Origin: Schizochytrium sp. CCTCC M209059
Lineage: Eukaryota; Sar; Bigyra; Thraustochytrida; Thraustochytriidae
DNA length: 32,894 nt
Direction: 5' to 3'
NCBI GenBank assembly: GCA_000818945.1
Contig: KN805423.1
Span: 195,363-228,256 of the forward strand
Part shown: piece after piece, positions 18,004 to 29,684 of the stretch
Position numbering within the stretch: position 1 is the stretch's first letter
How the letters are laid out: each line of letters begins with the position of its first letter
The notes under the pieces: generated by a model
Database searches by the model: none
What the model was told of the DNA's origin: nothing
What the model saw: only the letters and a program-made list of their open reading frames with translations
Position numbers and translations under genes: made by a program

Positions 18004-20346
18004 ATGGTTTTAAAGATAATTACCGATTTATGGTCTCGTGGCAGTAACTTTGTCTTTATGAAAAAAGCAGATCAACAAACGCCCAACGACGAAGCAACGG
18101 AGTATTCTTCGAGCACAACAAGCGTGACAGGCATGATGAGACACGACAAGAGGCGAGAATGTGACGCCGCCTTCGTCTCGGGTCGTAGCGCAAAGGGCCC
18201 ATCCGAGCGCCCGCAAGCCTCTGCTTGTGGGAGTGCTCGCGCCGTCGCCGGCGCAGCCACCGCAAGGGTGGAGTTACGAGCAGGCCAAGGCGTTGCGCCA
18301 GTCAAAAATCGTCGCCACCAGCATCCTGGCCACAGCGAGCGAGAACACCAAGCTTGCCAACGGCAGGGAACTCCGCACAGACCCAATCGCGCCGGCGAAG
18401 GGGCGAGCGCAAGCACGAGGCGAGCAAGCGCAATGCTCTCTTCGGTCCCCGAAAGCGTCCAGGAGCCGCGCACGCTGAGATCGCTGCAGTTGTGCACGTC
18501 AACCTCTCATTTCGGCGGTATGAGATGGCAGTCTTTTGATGAAGGGGTGCCTGTTGCAGCTCATGGATGGACACAAAATGAACCTTTAGGTCGATCAACG
18601 AGCCCGAGGCAAGTCGCAGGACACCAATGGGACGAAAGAAAAGACGAAGCAAGAACTTCCCGCGCTCTTTCTGCTCCTGGTGGTGGCACACCGGAAAGAT
18701 CTCCAACAACGTCAGAGTCAGCAAGGTTCAGACATTCAGCGCCACGGCCGTTAGATACATTATCACGCGACGCTGAGGGTGACCTCGTTTCGGACGCCAA
18801 GTATCTCGAATCAATCATCGATGTCCTTGTACAGCCGTCCCCTACAGCCGGGGCCAAAGCGTTACCTTTACCACTAGGACCTGACGCGTCTTTTTCTGCC
18901 TCATCGAACAACGCGGCTCCCTTTTCATCAGAAGCCAATACATCTCTACCTGCGCCAGTAATTCCGTCGAACAGGTTACCCAAGCCAGCCTCATCCGTAA
19001 GCTTAAACGTATTCAGCAACTCAGCCCAAGCCTCCGTACACCAAGAACCGCACCTTCCTCCGACTCGTCTCGTCCCATATTTTCAACCGCAGTATCCACC
19101 TTTCCATCCCCAACCTCCGGTACCAAATGACTATCATACGGCGAAAGCTCAGCGCAATCCCTGGAACCCTGGACGGCAGCAGGGTTCGTTTTCGACCGAG
19201 CATTTAGGACAAGGCGGGGAGAAGCTGTCGAACAGAAAAGATTATCAGCATTTTCAGGGTCGTCAGCAGCCGCTGCAGCAACAGCCAAATTTACAGCAGC
19301 GAGAACGACATCAGCAACAACAACATCCTCATAGGCGACGGAGTCGACGTGAACGGCGTAAAAAGCATTCCCCACACTCTTCATCATCAGCTGAGATGAA
19401 GCAGCCTGTAAATTCTACAAGCCCGTCGTTTGAAAGGCATGAACAGTCGTCTCGACCCCATCAACTTTTTCTGCGTACGAATCGCCAGTATCAAGCTCAG
19501 CCTATCGTCGATTCAGGCGTGGACAACTCGCATTTAGAGTCACCTCCAAATACTGAGGTACTCTCACGAAGCGATCTTGCATTCGATCATGACGCGAGAA
19601 GTCAGCAATTTGGACACTTACAGCCATACGATTATTATCAACTTCACTACCAGCAGTACCAGCATCAAGTTTGGCTTCATCAGTACCATATGTACACAGA
19701 GGGGGAAAAGTTGAAATTACAAGAATCCGGAGATGCTGAAGCGCCTAGGGTTTGCAGCAGCGGGATCGACGCAGAGATTGCTACAGATGTAGGACTATAT
19801 ATCAGGCAGTGGGAGCCTGCCTCAAAGCTTTCTTCCGATCAAATATGCACAAAAACGTCGAAAGAGCTTGAGCAGGCTATTCTGAATACTTCAGGGCATC
19901 TGCTACCTCGTAATCGATGCAAAAAGATCTTGGGGCTGACTCTGAAGCATGATCAGCTCCGATCAAAGGAGTCCATTCTGCTCATTGAAAGAGCGTGCGT
20001 CTTTTTCATCACTCACCTCACTCTCCTCGCCAAGCACTTTCGTGGTGAGCGCGACAACTTCATTTTGAAACAAAGAGACATTGTGCGCGGAGCTTCTGTA
20101 GACCCGAGTATGGATTTTTTGGTGCGAGTGTTCATGCTTAATCAGCCTGATTCGATCGTGAGTGCGATTGTTTCTCACCCTGGCAATGCAGCGCTTCTCG
20201 AAGTTCGCGAGATGGCTGCACAACGCAACAGCGGGAAAAAGAACAACGCTCGCGATCGACCCGGGGCTGGCGATGAAAATGATAGTAACGAGAACGATGG
20301 CGAGAGCAGTGCTGCCGAGCCCTTGGACTCCGTGCACATTCAATAG
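18004..20346 (+). CDS. Low-complexity protein with C-terminal histone-fold-like domain (780 aa)
   Basis: The long frame opens with ATG at 18004 (A at -3, G at +4). Residues about 170-600 are Ser/Pro/Gln/His-rich and presumably disordered, including QQQPNLQQRERHQQQQHPHR. Near residue 633 begins an ordered block: LLPRNRCKKILGL, then SKESILLIERACVFFITHLT, then LLAKHFRGERDNFILKQRDI. The spacing resembles a histone fold of the NF-YC/CHRAC/DNA polymerase epsilon small-subunit group, whose first helix typically starts LPxxRIKxIM. If correct it would be a nuclear DNA- or chromatin-binding subunit needing a histone-fold partner. The C-terminus is charged and disordered. Oddity: between about 18150 and 18400 the best coding signal (C/G third positions, TPPSSRVVAQRAHPSAR, GWSYEQAKALRQSKIV) is in the +1-shifted frame, so the N-terminal ~150 residues of this ORF may be wrong. 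The domain call is tentative. Confidence 0.6.
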   Translation: MVLKIITDLWSRGSNFVFMKKADQQTPNDEATEYSSSTTSVTGMMRHDKRRECDAAFVSGRSAKGPSERPQASACGSARAVAGAATARVELRAGQGVAPVKNRRHQHPGHSEREHQACQRQGTPHRPNRAGEGASASTRRASAMLSSVPESVQEPRTLRSLQLCTSTSHFGGMRWQSFDEGVPVAAHGWTQNEPLGRSTSPRQVAGHQWDERKDEARTSRALSAPGGGTPERSPTTSESARFRHSAPRPLDTLSRDAEGDLVSDAKYLESIIDVLVQPSPTAGAKALPLPLGPDASFSASSNNAAPFSSEANTSLPAPVIPSNRLPKPASSVSLNVFSNSAQASVHQEPHLPPTRLVPYFQPQYPPFHPQPPVPNDYHTAKAQRNPWNPGRQQGSFSTEHLGQGGEKLSNRKDYQHFQGRQQPLQQQPNLQQRERHQQQQHPHRRRSRRERRKKHSPHSSSSAEMKQPVNSTSPSFERHEQSSRPHQLFLRTNRQYQAQPIVDSGVDNSHLESPPNTEVLSRSDLAFDHDARSQQFGHLQPYDYYQLHYQQYQHQVWLHQYHMYTEGEKLKLQESGDAEAPRVCSSGIDAEIATDVGLYIRQWEPASKLSSDQICTKTSKELEQAILNTSGHLLPRNRCKKILGLTLKHDQLRSKESILLIERACVFFITHLTLLAKHFRGERDNFILKQRDIVRGASVDPSMDFLVRVFMLNQPDSIVSAIVSHPGNAALLEVREMAAQRNSGKKNNARDRPGAGDENDSNENDGESSAAEPLDSVHIQ

Positions 20347-21037
20347 TAAACATTCAACGCTATCTGGTATCTTCCTTTGCAACCTGTTCCACATGTATCT
20401 CGGCGACGAGCTACAGCTGGCTGAATGTCCTGTCAATGTGCGGGGTGTGAGCCCCCAAATTTTCAGGTGCCCAAGTGTGGTCGGGGGAATGTTGCGGTCG
20501 CTATTTCCCCCGACGTTTCCTTTTCGCCACCGAGCTGCCACTGTCTCGCTTCTCCCTCTCGGCATAATCAATAATAGAAGATTTCGCTGGTCTAGGCGCT
20601 CCTCAATGGTGCAGTGGAGGCTGAGGCAAGTTCCCCCGAGAGAGCCTGCGGCCCGGCGCTGCTCGCGCGAGGCGGCGTTCGCTGCACTTGCAGCGGGGCG
20701 CGGCAAGTGCGCGCCCGCGCAAAGGTCGACTGTGCGGCGGCGATAGCGCCCTTGGCGCGGCCGCTGGCGGTGCGGCTGGCGGGCAGCAGCCAGGGCAGAG
20801 CAGAGGCAGCAGAGCACGAGCTGCAGCGCGTACGTTTGCGCGGGCGCGGGCAGAGGGGTGGCCGCGAGCGAAGCGGTCGGAGCGCGAGGCGCGGGCGGCG
20901 CGAAGGAGCGCAGGGCAAAGGCAGGCGCGCGAAGGGAGTGACGAAACGAAGGAACGCGAGGGACTGACGTGAACACGTGTGCGCGATATTGGTGAAACGC
21001 AGAAAGACTTGGAGCTGACCCCGACAGACCTGAAAGG
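20347..21037. promoter_or_regulatory. Upstream region of QCR8
   Basis: 691 bp, strongly GC-rich from about 20590 onward, with many GCGCGG/GAGGCG stretches as in the leaders of other genes here. The long minus-strand frames across it (for example 19963-21105) have skewed composition and read antisense into real genes, so no gene is called. Confidence 0.45.
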
Positions 21038-21301
21038 ATGGCTCCCCCCATGAAGAACGTCCACCCTGGCCTGGCCAAGCTGTGGAAGAAGTACAAGCCC
21101 ATCAACGGCCTTGTGACCCGGACCGTCTCTCCCTACCAGCAGGACTTTATCACCCCCTGGGTCAAGACGTGGCCGGAGAAGATGAAACACAAGATCTCGG
21201 ACAACCTGTTCGATGTCGGCCCGGGCGTGCTTGTTCTCTTCGGCACCGTTGCTTGGGCCGACGCCACCTTTGAGTCGGAGATGAAGAAGCACCGTGATTA
21301 A
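21038..21301 (+). CDS. QCR8: Cytochrome bc1 complex subunit 8 (ubiquinol-cytochrome c reductase, QCR8)
   Basis: Small membrane subunit of mitochondrial respiratory complex III, which passes electrons from ubiquinol to cytochrome c. The protein is 87 aa; the ATG at 21038 has A at -3 and G at +4. The order of features fits the family: a basic N-terminus, then RTVSPYQQDF (cf. the SPFQQ motif of plant and animal subunits, residues about 28-37), then a PEKMKHKISDN segment (about 46-56, cf. P.K.HHKVSEN in plants). One transmembrane stretch follows (about 58-78, VGPGVLVLFGTVAW), and the C-terminus is charged, ending EMKKHRD (cf. the E..EHR ending of plant subunits). Plant subunits are about 72 aa, so this has a slightly longer N-terminus. 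Codon use is extremely biased to C/G third positions, as expected for a highly expressed gene. Single exon. Confidence 0.85.
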   Translation: MAPPMKNVHPGLAKLWKKYKPINGLVTRTVSPYQQDFITPWVKTWPEKMKHKISDNLFDVGPGVLVLFGTVAWADATFESEMKKHRD

Positions 21302-22037
21302 TTTTCTCTTTTTCCCTGGCTCGTCTTCAGGCTCGCTTCCCTCGTGGGCAAGCGAGCTGGCCCGCGCCCGTCGAATACATAGCTGACTCCAACAAACCCG
21401 CGGCGCACGCGGGGCGAGCTCTGCATAGAGCACCGAGATCGTTCGCTACAAAACTAACAGTAAGCAATCTCACTCTGTCCTGGACCTCCTCTGGCCTCGT
21501 CATTTTTGTGTTGAACTTGTCTTGCGCTGACCGCGTCGTTGATCGGCCCTTGCGCTGCCCACCTCTCTGTCTATTTGACTGCCAGCGCAGCCCACGGCTC
21601 GCTCGCGCGCGAGTGTCGCGTCAGCTCCACAAAACCCAGTATTCTGCGAAACCCAAATTCGCCGCTTGAGCTGAGTGCCGGTGAGTCACCGGAACTAAAA
21701 ACTAGGTAAAAACCTTTTGTGCGCCCGACCACTCTGACAGAGTGATTGAAAGACGGACAGAATAGACCGGCGTAAGAAGGCTTGCCTCAACGGACCCATG
21801 CGGACACGGAGCTACGAGGCAGCCGCCACTCTGGCGACTGCGACGCTGTGCTCGGAAGACGAACCTCACGTGCCACGCTACCGCCGCATCTGCCGCCGCC
21901 AGCTCTGTGAGCTCGCTATCACCAGAAACGAAACTTGCAAACTTGCGTGAGCTCAGCTGAGGCGCCGGGATCGAAGCCCCGACGCGACTGCGTGAACTCT
22001 GTTTGCCCGCGTGCGCGGCGAGGACAGAGAGCAGAGC
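21302..22037. other. Spacer and probable leader of the ELMO-domain gene
   Basis: 736 bp with no ATG frame of note. The 5' part follows QCR8 and the 3' part precedes the ELMO gene. The ELMO frame opens upstream only with GTG at 22011; the ATG at 22038 (A at -3) is the likely start. Nothing else is recognised. Confidence 0.5.
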
Positions 22038-24926
<2,889 letters not shown>

Positions 24927-25758
24927 GCGGTGCGGGACTCGCTAACATCATATGCAGATGACGCGTCACATTCCCCTGGGGTTTGGAAGGCTATGCCATT
25001 ATGCAACTTCGTCGCTTTTACGGCTTACCTTTTTAAGATTCTTTGCCCATGGTTGCAAAAACATGGACCTATGATCCGAACTTCGAAGATTTGGATAGGC
25101 TTAATTGACGATATTTTGTTGCCTCAGAGCTTGGAGAAGAAGAAGAAGTGGATGATTTTCAAGTAAACGTAAAAGAGTGTTCGCTTCATGGCTAGCACGA
25201 AATGGGAAAGTGTAATGTGACGCAAGTGTCTCTTGCTGCTACTCGGGATACTTGCGGATAGTTTTGGTTCTGTCTGCGTCGGTCTGCAACTTGTTGTCGG
25301 GTTCCGACTGCTTGGCTTCTGTGATAACCAGGTTGGAGACCTGGTCCATCTTCATGAGATGCGTCTAGTGGTTAAGCTAGGACTATTCTTGTGGCGGACT
25401 ATCGTCGCTTCCAATATCTGTTCGTCCAACGAATACTTTCGTCGTGGACTAGGATTTCAACGCTTACCTTGGCGATGATCCTGCGCGAAGCCGGTCGCTC
25501 GCGTCCAAAAGCTAACTTGATCGACGTACTTGCGCATCGATACTCTAAAGTATCTTCCCTCTCGGCGCTAGAAAACTAAGAGTATCCACTCCATCATCTT
25601 TGTGGTCAAACAAGGTTGTATCCAAATCCTTCCTCTCTATGACTGTTGGGCGCAAGACAAGCCCAAATCGATATAAAGAATAAGAAGATCCGAAAAGAGT
25701 ATGTACAGCGTTCCAACTCTCGTCGTGCCGGAAAACTTCACATTGAGCGCTTATCCCC
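24927..25758. other. Intergenic spacer with possible gene scraps
   Basis: No supported gene. At 25049-25195 (+) an ATG frame reads MVAKTWTYDPNFEDLDRLN, then a TGA, then continues in frame as RYFVASELGEEEEVDDFQV to a TAG. This looks like the end of a decayed gene. The short frames at 25233-25579 have no recognisable content. The spacer separates two convergent genes. Confidence 0.4.
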
Positions 25759-28491
25759 TTATTCTTTGAAGTGATATTCCTTTGAAAGACTCAAGCCCTG
25801 TGTCGAATCTGGCCTGCGCCTTATCATTGAGGCCAGTTGGTTCATCGTCATCTCTGTATCAGGGTGCTCTGGTCCAAGCGTTTCTTTTCTAATTGCAAGA
25901 ATCTCTTCCAGCAACTTTAGCGCTGCGTCGTGCTCGCCTTGCAAATCAAGCACAAAGGCCACATCAGTCATTGTTCTCACTGTGTCAGGATGCCTTGGCC
26001 CGAGCCTTTCCCTATCCATCTCAAGCGCCTCCTGATATAGCTCGAGGGCTGCATCGTAATTGCCTTGCGATCTAAGAACCGAGGCCATGTTGCTCATTGT
26101 AGTCGCCGTTAAAGGATGTCTCGGCCCGAGCGTCTCCTTGTCAATCTCAAGCGCCCTTTGATATAGCTCAAGGGCTGCATCGTAATTGCCTTGTGATTTG
26201 AGAACCATGGCCATGTTGCTCATTGTAGTCGCCACTTCAGGGTGCTGGGGCCCAAGTCTTTCCTTGTAGATGTCGAGAGCTTGCCGATATAGCTCGAGCG
26301 CTTCATTGTCTTGATCCAGCGATTCCAAAATCAAGGCCATGTTGTTCATTGTAATCGCTGTCGCGGGATGTCTCAGCCCGAGCTTTTCCTTTTGAATCTC
26401 AAGCGCCTCCTGATATAGCTCAAGGGCTGCATCGTAATTGCCTTGCGATTCGAGAACCGAGGCTATGTTGCTCATTGTAGTCGCCGTCTCAGGATGTCTC
26501 AGCCCGAGCTTTTCCTTTTGAATCTCAAGCGCCTCCTGATATAGCTCAAGGGCTGCATCGTAATTGCCTTGCGATTCGAGAACCGAGGCTATGTTGCTCA
26601 TTGTAGTCGCCGTCTCAGGATGTCTCGGCCCGAGCTGTTCTTTTCTGATCTCAAGCGCCCTCTGATATAGCTCAAGGGCTGCATCATAATTGCCTTGCGA
26701 TTCGAGAACCATGGCCATGTTGCTCATTGTAGTCGCCACTTCAGGGTGCTGGGGCCCAAGTCTTTCCTTGTAGATGTCGAGAGCTTGCCGATATAGCTCG
26801 AGCGCTTCATTGTCTTGATCCAGCGATTCCAAAATCAAGGCCATGTTGTTCATTGTAATCGCTGTCGCGGGATGTCTCAGCCCGAGCTTTTCCTTTTGAA
26901 TCTCAAGCGCCTCCTGATATAGCTCGAGGGCTGCATCGTAATTGCCTTGCGATCTAAGAACCGAGGCTATGTTGCTCATTGTAGTCGCCGTCTCAGGATG
27001 TCTCGGCCCGAGCGTCTCCTTTTCAATCTCAAGCGTCTCCTGATATAGCTCAAGGGCTGCATCATACTCGCCTTGCAATTTGAGAACCGAGGCCATGTTG
27101 CTCATTGTAGTCGCCGTCTCAGGATGTCTCGGCCCGAGCGTCTCCTTTTCAATCTCAAGCGTCTCCTGATATAGCTCAAGGGCTGCATCATACTCGCCTT
27201 GCAATTTGAGAACCGAGGCCATGTTGCTCATTGTAGTCGCCGTCTCAGGATGTCTCGGCCCGAGCGTCTCCTTTTCAATCTCAAGCGTCTCCTGATATAG
27301 CTCAAGGGCTGCATCATACTCGCCTTGCAATTTGAGAACCGAGGCCATGTTGCTCATTGTAGTCGCCGTCTCAGGATGTCTCGGCCCGAGCGTCTCCTTT
27401 TCAATCTCAAGCGTCTCCTGATATAGCTCAAGGGCTGCATCATACTCGCCTTGCAATTTGAGAACCGAGGCCATGTTGCTCATTGTAGTCGCCGTCTCAG
27501 GATGTCTCGGCCCGAGCGTCTCCTTTTCAATCTCAAGCGTCTCCTGATATAGCTCAAGGGCTGCATCATACTCGCCTTGCAATTTGAGAACCGAGGCCAT
27601 GTTGCTCATTGTAGTCGCCGTCTCAGGATGTCTCGGCCCGAGCGTCTCCTTTTCAATCTCAAGCGTCTCCTGATATAGCTCAAGGGCTGCATCATACTCG
27701 CCTTGCAATTTGAGAACCGAGGCCATGTTGCTCATTGTAGTCGCCGTCTCAGGATGTCTCGGCCCGAGCGTCTCCTTGTCAATCTCAAGCGCCTCATGAT
27801 ATAGCTCAAAGGCTGCATCATAATTGCCTTGCAATTTGAGAACTAAGGCCATGTTGTTCATCGTGCTTGCAGTATTGGGGTGTCTTGGTCCGAGAATTTC
27901 CTTTCTGATGTTAAGAGCCTTTTTAAGCAGCTCGAGCGCTGCGTCGTACTCACCCTGCTGGAATAATACGTCAGCCATGCCGTCCATCGTTGTCGCGGTC
28001 TCAGGGTGTTTCAGTCCGAGTTTTTCCTTTTTAATCTCGAGGGCCTCTCGGTACATCTTAAGCGCTGCATCGTACTGACCCTGCTGATGCAACACGTGAC
28101 CCACGCCGTCCATTGTTGTCGCCGTCTCAGAGTGCTTCGGCCCAAGCTTGTCCTCTCTGATCTTGAGAGCCTCTTGGTACACCTCAAGCGCTGCGTTGTA
28201 GTGGGCTTTTTCTCGGAGCACGCCGGCCATATCGTTCAATGTCGTTGCCGTCTTAAGATGATCGAGTCCAAGCTCTTTCTTTCGGATTGCAAGAGCCTCC
28301 TGGAACAGCTTGAGCGCAGCGTCGTACTCGCCCTGCAGCTTGAGCACGCCGGCCAAATCGTTCATTGTCGTTGCTGTGTCTGCATCATTCGGACCGAGCT
28401 TCTCTCTTCTGATCTCGAGAGCCTGTTGGTGCAGCTCGAGTGCTGCATCGTAGTACCCCTGGTCGCGGAAAGCCCATGCAAGGTTTGCCAT
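25759..28491 (-). CDS. Kinesin-light-chain-type TPR array (21.7 units), downstream part of a HET/TIR-like-TPR gene
   Basis: 910 codons made entirely of 42-residue TPR units: 21 complete and a 28-residue last one ending at TAA. The consensus is MSNMASVLKLQGEYDAALEL, then YQEALEI.KE.LGPRHPETATT, the form found in kinesin light chains and many protist and bacterial sensor proteins, where it binds peptides or proteins. Units 1-5 are diverged. Units 7-12 (27735 down to 26980) are identical in protein and, by eye, in DNA. Units 13-15 are nearly repeated as units 17-19. The ATG at 28491 is only the first Met of this frame. The preceding HET/TIR-like domain at 28362-29684 is in another frame and overlaps by 130 bp. 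The upstream Ala codon GCA would connect to ThrMet of unit 1 if one base were added, so both parts most likely belong to one gene. As it stands the array could be translated only from an internal start. Confidence 0.85.
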   Translation of the reverse strand: MANLAWAFRDQGYYDAALELHQQALEIRREKLGPNDADTATTMNDLAGVLKLQGEYDAALKLFQEALAIRKKELGLDHLKTATTLNDMAGVLREKAHYNAALEVYQEALKIREDKLGPKHSETATTMDGVGHVLHQQGQYDAALKMYREALEIKKEKLGLKHPETATTMDGMADVLFQQGEYDAALELLKKALNIRKEILGPRHPNTASTMNNMALVLKLQGNYDAAFELYHEALEIDKETLGPRHPETATTMSNMASVLKLQGEYDAALELYQETLEIEKETLGPRHPETATTMSNMASVLKLQGEYDAALELYQETLEIEKETLGPRHPETATTMSNMASVLKLQGEYDAALELYQETLEIEKETLGPRHPETATTMSNMASVLKLQGEYDAALELYQETLEIEKETLGPRHPETATTMSNMASVLKLQGEYDAALELYQETLEIEKETLGPRHPETATTMSNMASVLKLQGEYDAALELYQETLEIEKETLGPRHPETATTMSNIASVLRSQGNYDAALELYQEALEIQKEKLGLRHPATAITMNNMALILESLDQDNEALELYRQALDIYKERLGPQHPEVATTMSNMAMVLESQGNYDAALELYQRALEIRKEQLGPRHPETATTMSNIASVLESQGNYDAALELYQEALEIQKEKLGLRHPETATTMSNIASVLESQGNYDAALELYQEALEIQKEKLGLRHPATAITMNNMALILESLDQDNEALELYRQALDIYKERLGPQHPEVATTMSNMAMVLKSQGNYDAALELYQRALEIDKETLGPRHPLTATTMSNMASVLRSQGNYDAALELYQEALEMDRERLGPRHPDTVRTMTDVAFVLDLQGEHDAALKLLEEILAIRKETLGPEHPDTEMTMNQLASMIRRRPDSTQGLSLSKEYHFKE
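26980..27735 (-). repeat. Six identical 126-bp tandem repeats (TPR units 7-12)
   Basis: Six consecutive 126-bp units that I read as identical, including third codon positions. Flanking units differ at several bases (for example CTTGTC instead of CTTTTC at 27775-27780 in unit 6). A period of exactly 42 codons keeps the frame whatever the copy number. Confidence 0.95.
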
Positions 28492-29684
28492 CGTGCAACC
28501 TCGATGGTGGAGCCATTGGCAGCCATTCGAGCTTGGAGAACTCGATTTGCAGTCATGACAAGCAACTGCCGCATTTTGGCGAGGACTGCAGCTTGAAAGC
28601 CCGCGTGGCCGCCTTCTATGCGATGTAGAGCTTTGCTAATGGTATCGAAATCCGTTTCCGCGTGACATCTGGCATGGGACAGGTCAAAGTCCAAGAGTAC
28701 TAGAGGGATGGCTTGATACGATTCGGCTTGCATCAGCTCTACCAGGCCCTCATCGGCGCCAGGCGCAGAGATGGGCTCGAGTGGCGTGCTGCTGTTGAGA
28801 GCACCATAGATTTCCCATGCACACCACATGCGCGCAAGAGGCGCTGGGCGATCCCAATTGTCCACGAAAACGAGACACTCGTCGAAGCGCTCCATGGCAG
28901 CATGGAGGTCTTGCGAGATCAGGTCCTCGCGTTGCTTCTTGACATCATCTGCGATATCACTGTTCCTTGTCATTGCGACGAGCTTGGCTTGGTTGGCACA
29001 AAAGATGTCGAGCCAGACGTACGTGCGCGCCAAATCACGATCTTCTTCTTCAACTTTATCGATATCTCTCTGAAAGTGCGCAACGATGGAAGCCACGAGG
29101 TCTCCGAAGCTGCATTCGTGCGCTTGGCAGACGAAGGCGCCACGAAAAGGAGCGCCGACGCAGGTCTTGTCCTGGCATTGGCCGAGAAGGCGATCGAGGT
29201 AGAAGAAGCCCGCGTTCTCCTGGCGCAAGACGACGTTTTCGCAAATGTCCTCGGTGGTCCAGTCGCTTCTGGGCTTTGCTCTAGCCTCGCGACCGGGCTC
29301 AAAGTCGATGAGCCCATCGACGTGCGCAATGCGGCCCTTTTGCTCGCCGCTTTCCACCGACACGGTCTGTCCTGCCTCGATCACAATCGTCCTCGTCTCT
29401 CCTCGAGGGCCCGTCGCAAGTGTCTCTACGTCCTCGAGGAGCACGTACAGCTGGACGCGAGGCGCGAGAGTCTCGTCGAGGACGTCTTGCCAGATTTGCT
29501 GCAGGGCAGCAACGCTGAGGCCGCGGAAGCTGACGAGGTCGCTGCTGAGGTCGTCGGCGATGGACTTCCTCTTGCTGCTGCCGCTGTTCCTCCTGCTCTT
29601 GCGCGAAAGCGCGGTCGACGCTCTGCGCGCGAGATTGCCTAGGCTCTTGCGCAGGCTCGCGCGCTTCTCCGACGTGCGCGGCAT
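28362..29684 (-). CDS. HET/TIR-like effector domain protein, upstream part of a frameshifted HET/TIR-like-TPR gene
   Basis: The first in-frame ATG is at 29684; the frame runs open to 30188 but only from GTG. Residues 1-45 are basic and Ser-rich (SLGNLARRAS, SRKSRRNSGSSKRK). The central domain (about 180-375) has GAFVCQAHECSFGDL, then TYVWLDIFCANQ (221-232), then LHAAMERFDECLVFVDNWD, then PAPLARMWCAWEI (280-292), then a DFDLSHARCHAETDFDTISK segment. This order (F-x-S/C-H-x2-C/W, then YVWLDIF.xNQ, then R.WC.WE) is found in many protist, algal and bacterial proteins attached to TPR or NB-ARC modules. It recalls the HET domain (YxWIDALCINQ ... RxWTxQE) of fungal incompatibility proteins, which is TIR-related. 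After about residue 396 the frame leaves the TPR homology and ends 44 codons later at 28362. Catalytic activity is unknown; HET/TIR relatedness is inferred from motif pattern only. Confidence 0.7.
   Translation of the reverse strand: MPRTSEKRASLRKSLGNLARRASTALSRKSRRNSGSSKRKSIADDLSSDLVSFRGLSVAALQQIWQDVLDETLAPRVQLYVLLEDVETLATGPRGETRTIVIEAGQTVSVESGEQKGRIAHVDGLIDFEPGREARAKPRSDWTTEDICENVVLRQENAGFFYLDRLLGQCQDKTCVGAPFRGAFVCQAHECSFGDLVASIVAHFQRDIDKVEEEDRDLARTYVWLDIFCANQAKLVAMTRNSDIADDVKKQREDLISQDLHAAMERFDECLVFVDNWDRPAPLARMWCAWEIYGALNSSTPLEPISAPGADEGLVELMQAESYQAIPLVLLDFDLSHARCHAETDFDTISKALHRIEGGHAGFQAAVLAKMRQLLVMTANRVLQARMAANGSTIEVARWQTLHGLSATRGTTMQHSSCTNRLSRSEERSSVRMMQTQQRQ

Noticed and set aside
19963..21105. 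380-codon minus-strand frame upstream of QCR8
   Set aside because: It reads antisense through the end of the histone-fold gene, GC-rich leader and QCR8 start, with skewed Ala/Arg/Pro/Leu composition.
25759..28491. Regular repeats considered as a CRISPR-like array
   Set aside because: The 126-bp units have no spacers, are coding throughout and encode TPRs.
28455..28500. A 41-nt GT-AG intron (GTTGCA...GACCAG) that would join effector and TPR frames
   Set aside because: It would remove the first helix of TPR unit 1, which matches the repeat consensus well, and its splice sites are poor. A single-base frame break fits better.
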